Shown here: one piece after another, positions 1-7,202 of the stretch
How positions within the stretch are numbered: position 1 is the first letter of the stretch
Layout of the letters: each line of letters opens with the position of its first letter
Notes under the pieces: model-generated
Seen by the model: only the letters and a program-made list of their open reading frames with translations
What the model was told of the DNA's origin: nothing
Databases searched by the model: none
Made by a program: the position numbers and the translations under genes
Source of the DNA: Enterocloster alcoholdehydrogenati
GTDB lineage: Bacteria; Bacillota; Clostridia; Lachnospirales; Lachnospiraceae
Assembly: GCF_013282095.1 (NCBI RefSeq)
Contig: NZ_BLTJ01000014.1
Location: forward strand, 1-64,000
DNA: 64,000 bases
Direction: 5' to 3'

Positions 1-43
1 CTGTCATTTCAACTCTGTGAACCGGTTTCTTTTGTCTTGCCAT
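1..43 (-). CDS. IS256-family (mutator-type) transposase, N-terminal 14 residues only
   Basis: Reading leftward from ATG at 43-41 gives MARQKKPVHRVEMT and then runs off the window. AGGAGG lies 9-10 bases upstream. IS256-type transposases of Lachnospiraceae commonly open with Met-Ala-Arg-x-Lys-Lys-Pro-Val-His. The DDE catalytic domain lies outside the window, so integrity cannot be judged. Recognition rests on a short stretch and could be confirmed by reading further left. Confidence 0.6.
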   Translation of the reverse strand, partial: MARQKKPVHRVEMT

Positions 44-129
44 AGTAAAAAGCCCTCCTAATGATATTTATTTTATCATAGAAGGACCTTATCGTAGTTA
101 ATTTTACAGAAAAAGTTTCACATTCTCCG
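1..129 (-). mobile_element. left-edge fragment of an IS256-family insertion sequence
   Basis: The minus strand carries a transposase start (see 1-43) preceded by AGGAGG and about 80 bases of AT-rich leader. Similarity of the neighbouring nitroreductase to its family stops at about position 129, just after the family's Ala-Ala-Leu-Leu, which puts the insertion junction near 120-130. The rest of the element lies outside the window, so the second terminal repeat and the target duplication cannot be checked. The family call rests on recognising the transposase N-terminus; the junction is inferred. Confidence 0.6.
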
Positions 130-635
130 AGAAGTGCTGCCTGTACGCCTTTGGAGAACCAGTCCGGCCAGGGTTTTTCAGACCGGGCTACTGCTGCAGG
201 CTCTTTAATTTTATGTCCGGTTCCCTGGTTCTTTCCGTAGCCGACTGCGATCACGAGACAAAGCTTCTCGCCGGGATCAATTTGAAATGCTGATTTGATT
301 TTACTGTAAGTCATGGCTGTCCAGCAGGTATTTAATCCCAGCTGCTGGGCCTTTAAAACAACCTTTTCCCCGTAGTAGCCGCATCGCTCTTCCAGAGAGG
401 CAGACTTCTTTCCGATTACCGCAATATAATTCTTTACCCCCGAAAAGGTTCCGTAATGTGCCTTAAAACTGCCAAAGGCTTTGGGTTCATTTAAAACCAG
501 CTGCATATGCAGCCCGCTTTCCTGATTGCACTGCTGTATAAAAGCGGATAATTCATCCCTGACGGCTGGGGCTATTTCCCGATCCTCGTATGAACGTACT
601 GAATGTCTTTTCTCAATGGCTTCTAACAATTCCAT
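9..635 (-). pseudogene. nitroreductase-family protein, C-terminus replaced by insertion sequence
   Basis: The first ~167 residues match the FMN-dependent nitroreductase fold of the TM1586-like subgroup: an N-terminal RHSVRSY, a central FSGVKNYIAVIGKK, then YYGEKVVLKAQQLGLNTCW and EKLCLVIAVGYGK. After Ala-Ala-Leu-Leu (about position 129) the family's C-terminal segment (typically Ala-Pro-Thr-Ala then a beta-rich tail) is missing. The frame instead reads through IS leader DNA to a stop at 9-11. About 50 family residues are therefore lost and about 40 foreign ones added, so the flavin enzyme is probably inactive. It follows the ArsR-type gene by 31 bases, which suggests an operon. RBS GGAGG lies 11 bases before ATG 635. 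Substrate unknown. Confidence 0.7.
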
Positions 636-666
636 GATAGCTGATTCCTCCTTGCTTGTTTACAGG

Positions 667-1029
667 CTATAACCTGTCCGTTCCGCTCCTGTCAGGAGCC
701 TGTCCTGCGATCCGTTTGATTTCAGAAAAAAGGTGCTCCATCTGCCCTATTTTTTGCTTATCAGGATCTAAATAGTAGTAAATACACGTTCCATCCTTTC
801 GGGACTTTACAATGCCTGCATCCTTTAAGATCTGCATATGATGTGAAATGGCCGGCCGTGACAAATGGGTCTTTTCCGCCAGCTCGATCACCCTGCTTCC
901 CTGGCAGTCACAGTTAAGCAGAACGCATAAGAGATATTGGCGCGTTTCATCTCCCAATGCAGTAAACAGTTTTTGACACTCTTTGAATTCATACTGCAGT
1001 CGTGAGATATCCTGTTTCATATGTTCCAA
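667..1029 (-). CDS. ArsR/SmtB-family transcriptional regulator
   Basis: A 120-residue winged-helix repressor. The core includes FTALGDETRQYLLCVLL, then LAEKTHLSRPAISHHMQILKDAG as the HTH, and a wing with RKDGTCIYYYL. Cysteines cluster in LNCDCQG (around residues 39-42), a possible metal or thiol sensor, but no standard alpha3N or alpha5 site can be assigned with confidence. The track start is TTG 1029, 10-11 bases after GGAGG; an ATG lies 9 bases further in. A perfect palindrome at 1049-1066 just upstream suggests autoregulation and control of the downstream nitroreductase gene. The family call is solid; the effector is unknown. Confidence 0.85.
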   Translation of the reverse strand: MEHMKQDISRLQYEFKECQKLFTALGDETRQYLLCVLLNCDCQGSRVIELAEKTHLSRPAISHHMQILKDAGIVKSRKDGTCIYYYLDPDKQKIGQMEHLFSEIKRIAGQAPDRSGTDRL

Positions 1030-1048
1030 AATTATTTTACCTCCGGTC

Positions 1049-1078
1049 TGTTTAAGCGCTTAAACATATGGCATTATA
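1049..1078 (-). promoter_or_regulatory. perfect 18-bp palindromic operator beside a TATAAT box
   Basis: TGTTTAAGCGCTTAAACA at 1049-1066 equals its own reverse complement. On the minus strand a TATAAT box (1078-1073) lies 6 bases upstream of it, so a bound repressor would sit at the start site of the arsR-type gene. No good -35 is visible. ArsR-family proteins typically bind such symmetric sites in their own promoters; the assignment to this regulator is inferred from position. Confidence 0.55.
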
Positions 1079-1239
1079 TCATGTTTTTTGCCGGGCGGCA
1101 CATCCGTAAAGAAAGTCGAGACGGTTTCAAAGGAAATATACATGGATATTCAAAAGGAGAATATAAGAGACTTTATAAAAAAGACATGATATAATATAAG
1201 GATATAAGCGCAGAAACAAAATCGGAAAAGGAGGTTTTC

Positions 1240-1506
1240 ATGTTTGGATTTCAGAAGAAAGAAGTTTTTGTGACAATGGATCAGGAACAGTATTTTCGCG
1301 CAGTGACAGCCCTGAGAGAGCAGGGGATTCCGTTTAAAACTAAACTGGAAAATGGAGCCAGTATGAATGTGATGGGCAGAGGGCGAACCACGGCGTGGGG
1401 AGATACGCTTAGACGGCTGGACACATATTATATTTATGCGGACAAAAAGGAAGCGGATCAGGCATCCTATATTATACGTCAGGCCTTACATGGAACCAAA
1501 AAATGA
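1240..1506 (+). CDS. conserved small protein, function unknown
   Basis: An 88-residue soluble protein, charged at both ends. It has no signal peptide or membrane segment and no cysteines. AAGGAGG lies about 6 bases before ATG, and a TATAAT box at 1190-1195 is a plausible promoter. Phrases such as VTMDQEQYFRAVTALREQGIPFK and a YYIYADKKEADQA segment suggest a small alpha/beta fold like the DUF2007 group, but I do not recognise it firmly. Its transcript probably ends at the hairpin at 1556-1605. Confidence 0.6.
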   Translation: MFGFQKKEVFVTMDQEQYFRAVTALREQGIPFKTKLENGASMNVMGRGRTTAWGDTLRRLDTYYIYADKKEADQASYIIRQALHGTKK

Positions 1507-1555
1507 GGCGTTGCAGGAGACGGTGCCTGCCCGAAAAATGGAGAATGAAAGGGCG

Positions 1556-1605
1556 CAGGGAAATAACGGGCGGCTGCATCTGTTTTTGCCGTCCGTTATT
1601 TCCTG
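1556..1605. terminator. bidirectional stem-loop between convergent genes
   Basis: The arms (AAATAACGGGCGGC against GCCGTCCGTTATTT, with one G-U type mismatch) form a stem of about 15 bp around a 13-base loop. It lies between the end of the plus-strand gene at 1506 and the end of the minus-strand gene at 1612. There is no clear T-run on either side. Confidence 0.55.
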
Positions 1606-1611
1606 CAGCAC

Positions 1612-1890
1612 TCATTTTCCAACTATTTTCTTTGACAGCATTTTTAAGAGATCGATCTTCTTTCTCTCCTGGGGCGCCATATGGGCACTGAGAATATTGA
1701 CAAGGAGAGCGGTTTCCTTGTCGTTAAAGCGGATTCCCTGCTTTCTGGCCTCGCTATGGATGGCCATGAGAGCCTGGGGAAGCTGCTCTTTTTCTGACTG
1801 GCTTACCTGATCTGCAAAGCGGGTCAGAAGATCCAGTTTTTCCTTATCCATGGCTTTTAGTCTCGGATCATTTTTCCAACTGTTATCCAT
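1612..1890 (-). CDS. conserved small protein, function unknown
   Basis: A 92-residue, strongly charged, probably all-helical protein with no membrane segment or metal-binding motif. It lies 53 bases downstream of the 145-residue gene on the same strand, and the two look like an operon. Both end in helical segments rich in Met, Gln and Lys. The segment NDPRLKAMDKEKLDLLTRFADQV is the most family-like part. I cannot assign a function. Confidence 0.6.
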   Translation of the reverse strand: MDNSWKNDPRLKAMDKEKLDLLTRFADQVSQSEKEQLPQALMAIHSEARKQGIRFNDKETALLVNILSAHMAPQERKKIDLLKMLSKKIVGK

Positions 1891-1943
1891 AGGCTATGTA
1901 ATCCTTTCCGGCTGATAGTGCCAAACCTTAATCGTTTATACTG

Positions 1944-2381
1944 CTATGCCATGGCCTGCAGAGCTGTGATCACCATCTGCATGGTCTCAAAGCGGGACTG
2001 TTGCTCCGGAGATAAAAAACGGCGCAGCTGTTCCATGGGCGTCTGCCCTTCCATAAACGCTCCGGTCATATCGATCAGATCCTGCTCCATGGGATTGGCA
2101 TAAGGGCGGATGGCCTTTAAAAGATCCCGGACGGAGCCGCGGGACTGAGGCTGTTCCAGAGAGCAGATTCCCATGGAAGCCACTTCCTCTGTCTCAAAAA
2201 GCTCAAACGTTTTTTTCAGCTCCTGAAACTTTACAAATACAGATACGGCCCGTTGCTGCGGCACGTCAAAAAAGGGGAGAGCCGCTTTTATCATCTGAAG
2301 ATGGTGGTCGCCGATGAGATAGTCCAGATCGGTCAGTTTATAATCGCTGTTTTCCTCAGAGGAAACCATAAGCATTTTCAC
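1944..2381 (-). CDS. conserved hypothetical helical protein
   Basis: A 145-residue protein without signal peptide, membrane helix or recognisable enzyme motif. It is predicted mainly helical, with a central LPFFDVPQQRAVSVFVKFQELKK stretch cut here into two pieces of interest: the aromatic FF and the basic end. Three in-frame Met codons (residues 1, 3, 5) make the start uncertain by up to four residues; a weak AGG precedes the first. It probably forms a two-gene transcript with 1612-1890. Function unknown. Confidence 0.55.
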   Translation of the reverse strand: MKMLMVSSEENSDYKLTDLDYLIGDHHLQMIKAALPFFDVPQQRAVSVFVKFQELKKTFELFETEEVASMGICSLEQPQSRGSVRDLLKAIRPYANPMEQDLIDMTGAFMEGQTPMEQLRRFLSPEQQSRFETMQMVITALQAMA

Positions 2382-2515
2382 CTGTTTCCATACTTTGTTT
2401 TAAACATATGCGGCTCTCTTGTGTCCCATGCATATATTATAGCAGGGCAGCCGCTTTGGCCCTGATGTGCCGGAGCGAACGTGCGCATCCGGCAAAAGAA
2501 AAGGGGAGACGGAAA

Positions 2516-2677
2516 ATGTATGCAAAGCTTATTATAGATGGAAATGCAGTTTATGAAATCGATGAGGCCTGTCTTTTAAGGCAGAATCAGGATAAGAAAA
2601 AACGGGGCGGGAAAAACCGGGACAGGAAAAACCCTGGATCGGCAGGGCCGTGGCCGGCAGAGACTATGGGAGAGTAG
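2516..2677 (+). CDS. small basic protein, function unknown
   Basis: Starting at ATG 2516, with GGGGAG 8 bases upstream, the frame encodes 53 residues. They open MYAKLIIDGNAVYEIDE, followed by a Lys/Arg/Gly-rich tail. The longer frame from 2408 has no ribosome site and an unlikely composition, so the short form is preferred. A strong terminator follows immediately at 2685-2715, which supports a real short gene. No function can be assigned. Confidence 0.5.
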   Translation: MYAKLIIDGNAVYEIDEACLLRQNQDKKKRGGKNRDRKNPGSAGPWPAETMGE

Positions 2678-2684
2678 GAATGAA

Positions 2685-2715
2685 AAAGGCCGGCACTTGC
2701 GCCGGCTTTTTTTTT
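2685..2715 (+). terminator. rho-independent terminator
   Basis: GCCGGC, a 6-base loop, GCCGGC, then a run of nine T bases. The preceding A-run can pair with the T-run and extend the stem. It ends the short gene at 2516-2677. Confidence 0.8.
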
Positions 2716-2754
2716 GAGGAAACTGCTTGACAGTTCCTGGTAAGGCAAAAGAAC

Positions 2755-2804
2755 AAGGCCGCCGGCCTTCAGACGCATACCCGCATCCGTCGGCCGTCGG
2801 CCTT
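2755..2804 (-). terminator. GC-rich stem-loop downstream of the Cys-rich gene
   Basis: AAGGCCGCCGGC (2755-2766) pairs with GCCGTCGGCCTT (2793-2804) with one mismatch. On the minus strand it lies 50 bases after the stop of the gene at 2855-3070 and is followed by a moderately T-rich tract. A plausible terminator, not a textbook one. Confidence 0.4.
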
Positions 2805-2854
2805 ATGTTCGGGGAACAAAAGGTTCCGGTGCTGGCTTAGGACATACTGTGGAA

Positions 2855-3070
2855 TCAGCAGAAACTGTTTCCGCCGCCGCAGAAGCACAGGATCAAAAGG
2901 ATCCAGATGATGTCGCATCCGCCGCGGTTGTTGTCACAGCATCCGCCTCCAAAGCCACCGCCGCCACAGCAGCACAGGATCAGGATCAGCCAGATAATAT
3001 TAAAGCCGCCTCCCGACTGGCATCCGCACCCGCAGTCGCATCCGCAATTTGTTGCTGCTACATCACTCAT
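2855..3070 (-). CDS. Cys/Gly-rich two-repeat small protein (chorion class high-cysteine HCB type)
   Basis: A 71-residue protein with 14 cysteines by my count, of the kind annotated in Lachnospiraceae as chorion class high-cysteine HCB protein. The N-terminus is followed by CGCDCGCGC, then two similar halves. Each half has a hydrophobic IIW-type stretch (NIIWLILILCCC and DIIWILLILCFC) followed by Gly-Gly-Gly. Each hydrophobic stretch is too short for a full helix span but could insert in or lie on a membrane. GGAGG lies 7 bases before ATG 3070. It is monocistronic by position. The insect-chorion name reflects composition only and says nothing about function, which is unknown. Confidence 0.7.
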   Translation of the reverse strand: MSDVAATNCGCDCGCGCQSGGGFNIIWLILILCCCGGGGFGGGCCDNNRGGCDIIWILLILCFCGGGNSFC

Positions 3071-3264
3071 TGTTGTTCCTCCATAAAGGTTTGATTACAA
3101 TGTATCATATGTAGGAAAGCTTGCTCATGTTTCTGATCAGAAGGAAAAATTTTAGAAAAAATTAAATGGAAGAGCCTGACAAAATGTAGTATAATCGGTT
3201 AGAGTCCTGTTCCGGGCAAAAGTGTAAAGAAACCGGAACAACAGATCGGACCGGAGGAGGAAAA

Positions 3265-4440
3265 ATGGACCAAAACCGTTTATACTACGGATCACCTTAT
3301 GTAAAAAGTTTTATGTGTACCGTGTTAAAATGCACAGCTTCAAAGAAAGGCACCTGGGAAGCCGTCTTTAACCAGACCGCTTTTTATCCTGAAGGAGGCG
3401 GACAGCCCTATGATACGGGAACAGTCAACGGCATCCCTGTTTTAAGCGTACATGAGCGCGGAGGGGAGATTATACATGAACTGGCGGCTCCCATTGAGAC
3501 AGGGATTCTGGCCGAGGGAGTGATCGACTGGCAAAGACGTTATGACCTGATGCAGCAGCATACGGGGGAGCATATTTTGTCCGGCCTTGTGCATAAGCAT
3601 TATGGCTATGACAATGTGGGGTTCCATATGGGGACAGAGGAAGTCACCATTGATTTTAACGGCGTACTCACTCAAAAGCAGCTGGAAGCGCTGGAGGACG
3701 AGGCAAATGAGATCATCTATGCCAACGTGCCGGTTAAGGCGCTCTATCCCGAATCAAAGGAGCTGGATGCACTGGATTACAGAAGCAAAAAAGAGCTCAC
3801 AGGCCAGGTGCGGATTGTAGAGATCCCCGGCGCGGACGTATGCGCCTGCTGCGGCACCCATGTAGAAAACACCGGCGAGGTGGGTATAATTAAGACAAGG
3901 ACTATGATCCACTATAAGGGCGGCGTGCGCATTTCCATGCTCTGCGGCCGTCTGGCCCTTCTTGATTACAGAGAGCGCTTAAAGGATGAGATCCGCATTT
4001 CCAACCTGCTTTCCGCCAAGGTAGCGCTGGTGCCGGAGGCAGTGGAGAAGCTGAAAAATGAAGGTCAGCACAAAGATGGACAGATTGGGGAAATGTGGCA
4101 GAAGATCTTCCGGTTAAAGCTGGCGGTATGTCCTGAGAGCCAGGGGGCCGAGGAGTTTTTTGAGGAAGGCATGGAGCCGGTGCAGCTGCGTCAGTTTGCC
4201 ACTCTGCTTTATGAGCAGAATAAGGGGAAGATCGCAGGGGTATTTTCCGGAAATGACTCCGATGGCATTTATCAGTATGCTCTTGGCAGCAGTCAGGCGG
4301 ATATGAGGGCTTTGAGCAAAGCCATGAATGCAAGGCTTGACGGCCGGGGCGGGGGCAGCGCCTTGATGGCTCAGGGAACCTTTAAAGGAACAAGAGAGCA
4401 GATCCGCCTTGTTTTCCTGGAAGAAACAGGAAAATTATAA
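3265..4440 (+). CDS. alanyl-tRNA editing protein, AlaX-L type with DHHA1 domain
   Basis: A 391-residue relative of the editing half of alanyl-tRNA synthetase; such proteins hydrolyse Ser-tRNA(Ala) or Gly-tRNA(Ala) in trans. The N-terminal part has FNQTAFYPEGGGQPYDTG. Zinc ligands are visible as H99-x3-H103 (QQHTGEHILSG) and C193...H199 (CACCGTH). The C-terminal DHHA1-type domain ends with GRGGGSALMAQGTFKG, the glycine-rich tRNA-binding segment. The length fits the long AlaX class. GGAGGAGG precedes ATG, and a TATAAT box lies at 3190-3195. It is probably co-transcribed with the permease that starts 16 bases downstream. Confidence 0.9.
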   Translation: MDQNRLYYGSPYVKSFMCTVLKCTASKKGTWEAVFNQTAFYPEGGGQPYDTGTVNGIPVLSVHERGGEIIHELAAPIETGILAEGVIDWQRRYDLMQQHTGEHILSGLVHKHYGYDNVGFHMGTEEVTIDFNGVLTQKQLEALEDEANEIIYANVPVKALYPESKELDALDYRSKKELTGQVRIVEIPGADVCACCGTHVENTGEVGIIKTRTMIHYKGGVRISMLCGRLALLDYRERLKDEIRISNLLSAKVALVPEAVEKLKNEGQHKDGQIGEMWQKIFRLKLAVCPESQGAEEFFEEGMEPVQLRQFATLLYEQNKGKIAGVFSGNDSDGIYQYALGSSQADMRALSKAMNARLDGRGGGSALMAQGTFKGTREQIRLVFLEETGKL

Positions 4441-4456
4441 AGAAAAGGAAATAAGA

Positions 4457-5638
4457 ATGGAATTTAATCGTGATACTATCAATAAAATTCGGGGACTGAT
4501 CCTTTTTACTGTGGTAACAGTCATTGTAGGCATCAATTATACAAGAGTGCTGGAGCTTCTGGCTTCTGCCGTACACATGGCCGCCCCTTTCATACTTGGC
4601 GCAGTTATTGCCTTTATCCTGAATGTGCCCATGCGCTGGATTGAGACAAGCCTGGATCGGGTGTTTAAAAAGAACAGCCGCTTAAAACGCCCTCTCAGCC
4701 TGATCGCTTCGATCCTCTTCGTAGCAGGTGTGCTGTTTCTGGTCATGTTTGTTGTGATGCCCCAGCTGGTTCGGACGCTCTGGAGCCTCCAAAACAGCAT
4801 CCCCGTATTTTTTGTGGAGGTCAGGGAACAGCTGGAACGGCTTTTTGCGGAAAATCCTCAGATACTGACGCAGATTGAACAGGTGCATATTGACTGGCCA
4901 AAGATTCTGAATGAGACCCTTTTGTTTTTGAAGAATGGCGCCAGTTCCATGCTGGATACCACTGTTTCCGCCGCTGTTTCCATTGTAAGCGGGATGTCTA
5001 CCTTCCTGATCGGCTTTATTTTTTCCATGTATATTCTGCTTCAAAAGGAAAATTTAAGCCGTCAGATGAAGAAGCTTTTAAGGGCGTTTCTGCCGGAATC
5101 GGTAGTAGAAGAGACTCTGCGGATCGCCGCTCTGACCTCAAAGACATTTTCAAGTTTTCTTGCAGGCCAGTGTGTGGAGGCGGTGATCCTGGGTTCAATG
5201 TTTTTTGCTGTCCTTATGATTCTGGATCTGCCCTACGCGCTTTTAGTCGGTGTTCTCATCGCCTTTACGGCGCTGATCCCGGTGTTCGGAGCTTTTATCG
5301 GCTGGGGAATAGGAGCTTTTTTAATGCTCATCACCTCCCCTATGGATGCTCTGCTCTTTAGCGTGGTATTTTTCGTACTTCAGCAGATCGAAGGAAATCT
5401 GATTTATCCCCATGTGGTAGGAAACTCAGTAGGACTTCCATCCATCTGGGTTCTTGCCGCCGTTACCCTGGGCGGCAGCATGATGGGAGTTCCCGGTATG
5501 CTGATCTTTATCCCCCTTTGTTCAGTGCTTTATACCCTTTTGAGGGATGAGGTGAATGAACGACTGAAGCGGAAAGAAAAAGAAGAGACACAATGTCCTG
5601 TAACGGTGAGTGAAGACGGGGAGCATAATATAGGATAG
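4457..5638 (+). CDS. AI-2E family transporter (PerM/YdbI-like permease)
   Basis: Starting at ATG 4457 (AAGGAAATAAGA upstream) the protein has 393 residues and about seven to eight hydrophobic segments. It starts with a two-helix hairpin (GLILFTVVTVIVGI; APFILGAVIAFILNVPM) and ends in the family's Gly-rich signature helices with QQIEGNLIYPHVVGNSVGLP, given here as the key block near residues 310-330. The family includes quorum-signal exporters and Na+/H+ antiporters, so substrate cannot be inferred. The tail is short, charged and cytoplasmic. The longer frame from 4409 overlaps the upstream gene and has no ribosome site. Confidence 0.85.
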   Translation: MEFNRDTINKIRGLILFTVVTVIVGINYTRVLELLASAVHMAAPFILGAVIAFILNVPMRWIETSLDRVFKKNSRLKRPLSLIASILFVAGVLFLVMFVVMPQLVRTLWSLQNSIPVFFVEVREQLERLFAENPQILTQIEQVHIDWPKILNETLLFLKNGASSMLDTTVSAAVSIVSGMSTFLIGFIFSMYILLQKENLSRQMKKLLRAFLPESVVEETLRIAALTSKTFSSFLAGQCVEAVILGSMFFAVLMILDLPYALLVGVLIAFTALIPVFGAFIGWGIGAFLMLITSPMDALLFSVVFFVLQQIEGNLIYPHVVGNSVGLPSIWVLAAVTLGGSMMGVPGMLIFIPLCSVLYTLLRDEVNERLKRKEKEETQCPVTVSEDGEHNIG

Positions 5639-5723
5639 GAATTTAAAAACGGATCTTTATCAGCCGAAAAAAGTATGTATTTAATCCATGCATTGGCTGA
5701 TGGAGGTCTGTTTTTGATATATA

Positions 5724-5768
5724 AAACCCCAAAGGCTTATACCTTTGACAGTATCGCCTTTGGGGTTT
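5724..5768. terminator. bidirectional rho-independent terminator
   Basis: A perfect 13-bp stem: AAACCCCAAAGGC (5724-5736) and GCCTTTGGGGTTT (5756-5768), with a 19-base loop. It lies between the convergent genes ending at 5638 and 5785 and has A/T flanks usable in both directions. A weaker 7-bp hairpin (ATCAGCC...GGCTGAT) precedes it near 5658-5702. Confidence 0.75.
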
Positions 5769-5784
5769 AATCCTGCTCGTTTTT

Positions 5785-6021
5785 TCACTCGCCCTGATAC
5801 ATAAATTTGATCAGCCGTTCAATATCCTCCTTCTCATGGGCCACCAGATCCAGCTCTCTGATATAGCCGTTGGCGAAGATGGAGGCAATGGACAGGTACT
5901 GGGCCAGTTTTGATTTTAAGTTTATGCGGTCGCCCTCAGGAGATACCAGCTCTACGGTTCCCTTACATTCGTCGATCACTTTAAAAAATTTCTCTACATC
6001 TGTAACATTCTGGACTTTCAT
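5785..6021 (-). CDS. conserved small Lachnospiraceae protein, function unknown
   Basis: A 78-residue protein with a regular alpha/beta pattern: VEKFFKVIDECKG, VELVSPEGDRINLKSKL, ASIFANGYIRELDLVA, then a helix. Proteins of this type are sometimes labelled polyA polymerase in databases, but there is no nucleotidyltransferase motif, so that label should not be used. AGGAGG lies about 6 bases before ATG 6021. It lies 45 bases downstream of nothing on its own strand except the PHP gene's far side, so it is probably its own unit. No membrane segment. Confidence 0.6.
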   Translation of the reverse strand: MKVQNVTDVEKFFKVIDECKGTVELVSPEGDRINLKSKLAQYLSIASIFANGYIRELDLVAHEKEDIERLIKFMYQGE

Positions 6022-6066
6022 ACAGCATCCTCCTTTTTTGTCCGGGTAATATGCCCCACAGCCCGA

Positions 6067-6924
6067 TTATACCAGACCGTTACAAGAAATACAATGTTTG
6101 ATGTCGTTAAGAAGAAGTTCAGATACCCGCAGTCCGCCCCGGCCTTTTCCAATAGCGATATCGGGTTTGCAGGTTCCGTGAAAATCAGAGCCGCCGGTGG
6201 GAAAAAGACTGTATCGATACGCCATTTCCTGAAGCTTGCGGCTTTCTGACCTGTGGTTGGAGGAGTGGTAGACCTCCAGGCCTTTCATACCCATGTCTGC
6301 CAGGCGGGCGATGAGAGCCTCGGTTTTCTTATCCCCCAGCTTATATAAAAACGGATGGGCCAAAGCTGCAAATGCTCCGTTTTTCAGGAGTATGTTTACC
6401 ACGGCTTCCGGTTCCATGTACTCCTTGGGCGGACAGTAGGGGCCGCCATAATTCAGGTATTTTTTAAACGCCTGTTCCACGGATGAGCAGATTCCCTTCT
6501 GAACCATGGCCCGGGCAATATGCGCTCTTGTGATTACGGTATCAGGGTTGTTCCCGTAAAGCTCGCAGGCTGTGAATGAAATGCCGTCCGCTGCCAGCCT
6601 GTGAAGCATTTCCTCGTTGCGGCAGCCGCGGCGGCTGCGCATCTCCTGGAGAAAATCCGCCAGTCCCTGATCCGATGGATCTACGAACAATCCCAGAATA
6701 TGGATCTCATGCCCCTCATAATGGCTGGATACCTCGATGCCGGGTATTACTTCTATCCCTGACTCTTCTCCAGCCTTTAAAGCCTCCGGGATCCCAGCCG
6801 TAGTATCATGGTCTGTTAAAGCTATGGCCTTAAGGCCGGCCTCCTTCGCCAGAGCCACTACCTGGGCTGGGGGAAAGCTTCCGTCAGAAGCGTCAGAGTG
6901 AACGTGCAGATCAATAAGCCCCAT
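6067..6924 (-). CDS. PHP-domain phosphoesterase (TrpH/RNase AM-like)
   Basis: A 285-residue PHP metal hydrolase. Metal-binding motifs appear in the family order: DLHVHSDASDGS at the N-terminus, ALTDHDT, the EVSSHYEGHEIHILG block, an AHP segment near residue 190, and GGSDFHG near the C-terminus. The family includes 3',5'-nucleoside bisphosphatases and RNA 5'-end exonucleases (YciV/RNase AM), so a nucleotide or RNA substrate is likely. The length is typical. Its ATG is preceded by a GGAAGGG-type ribosome site. It diverges from the MoxR operon. Confidence 0.85.
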   Translation of the reverse strand: MGLIDLHVHSDASDGSFPPAQVVALAKEAGLKAIALTDHDTTAGIPEALKAGEESGIEVIPGIEVSSHYEGHEIHILGLFVDPSDQGLADFLQEMRSRRGCRNEEMLHRLAADGISFTACELYGNNPDTVITRAHIARAMVQKGICSSVEQAFKKYLNYGGPYCPPKEYMEPEAVVNILLKNGAFAALAHPFLYKLGDKKTEALIARLADMGMKGLEVYHSSNHRSESRKLQEMAYRYSLFPTGGSDFHGTCKPDIAIGKGRGGLRVSELLLNDIKHCISCNGLV

Positions 6925-7202
6925 TGGTTTTCCCTTCCTTTTTGTTTCTTTTACTTATTATATAGTAGCACAGTATGGAGAAATTTGCTATACTGAGACA
7001 TATATTTCCTATTACCGTTGTAACTGTTCAGCCATGGGGCAATCTGTGCAAAACTATGTGCTGCAAGCTGGCTTACATAAGCATATTTCTGTACAAATTG
7101 ACATAGGGAGGATAGCCAAAGCTTCTTGCTTTCATGCTTTTTGAAAACAAGACGACGGCATGGCTGAATCGTTGCTTACAGTTTAGATGGAGGACACGAC
7201 AG

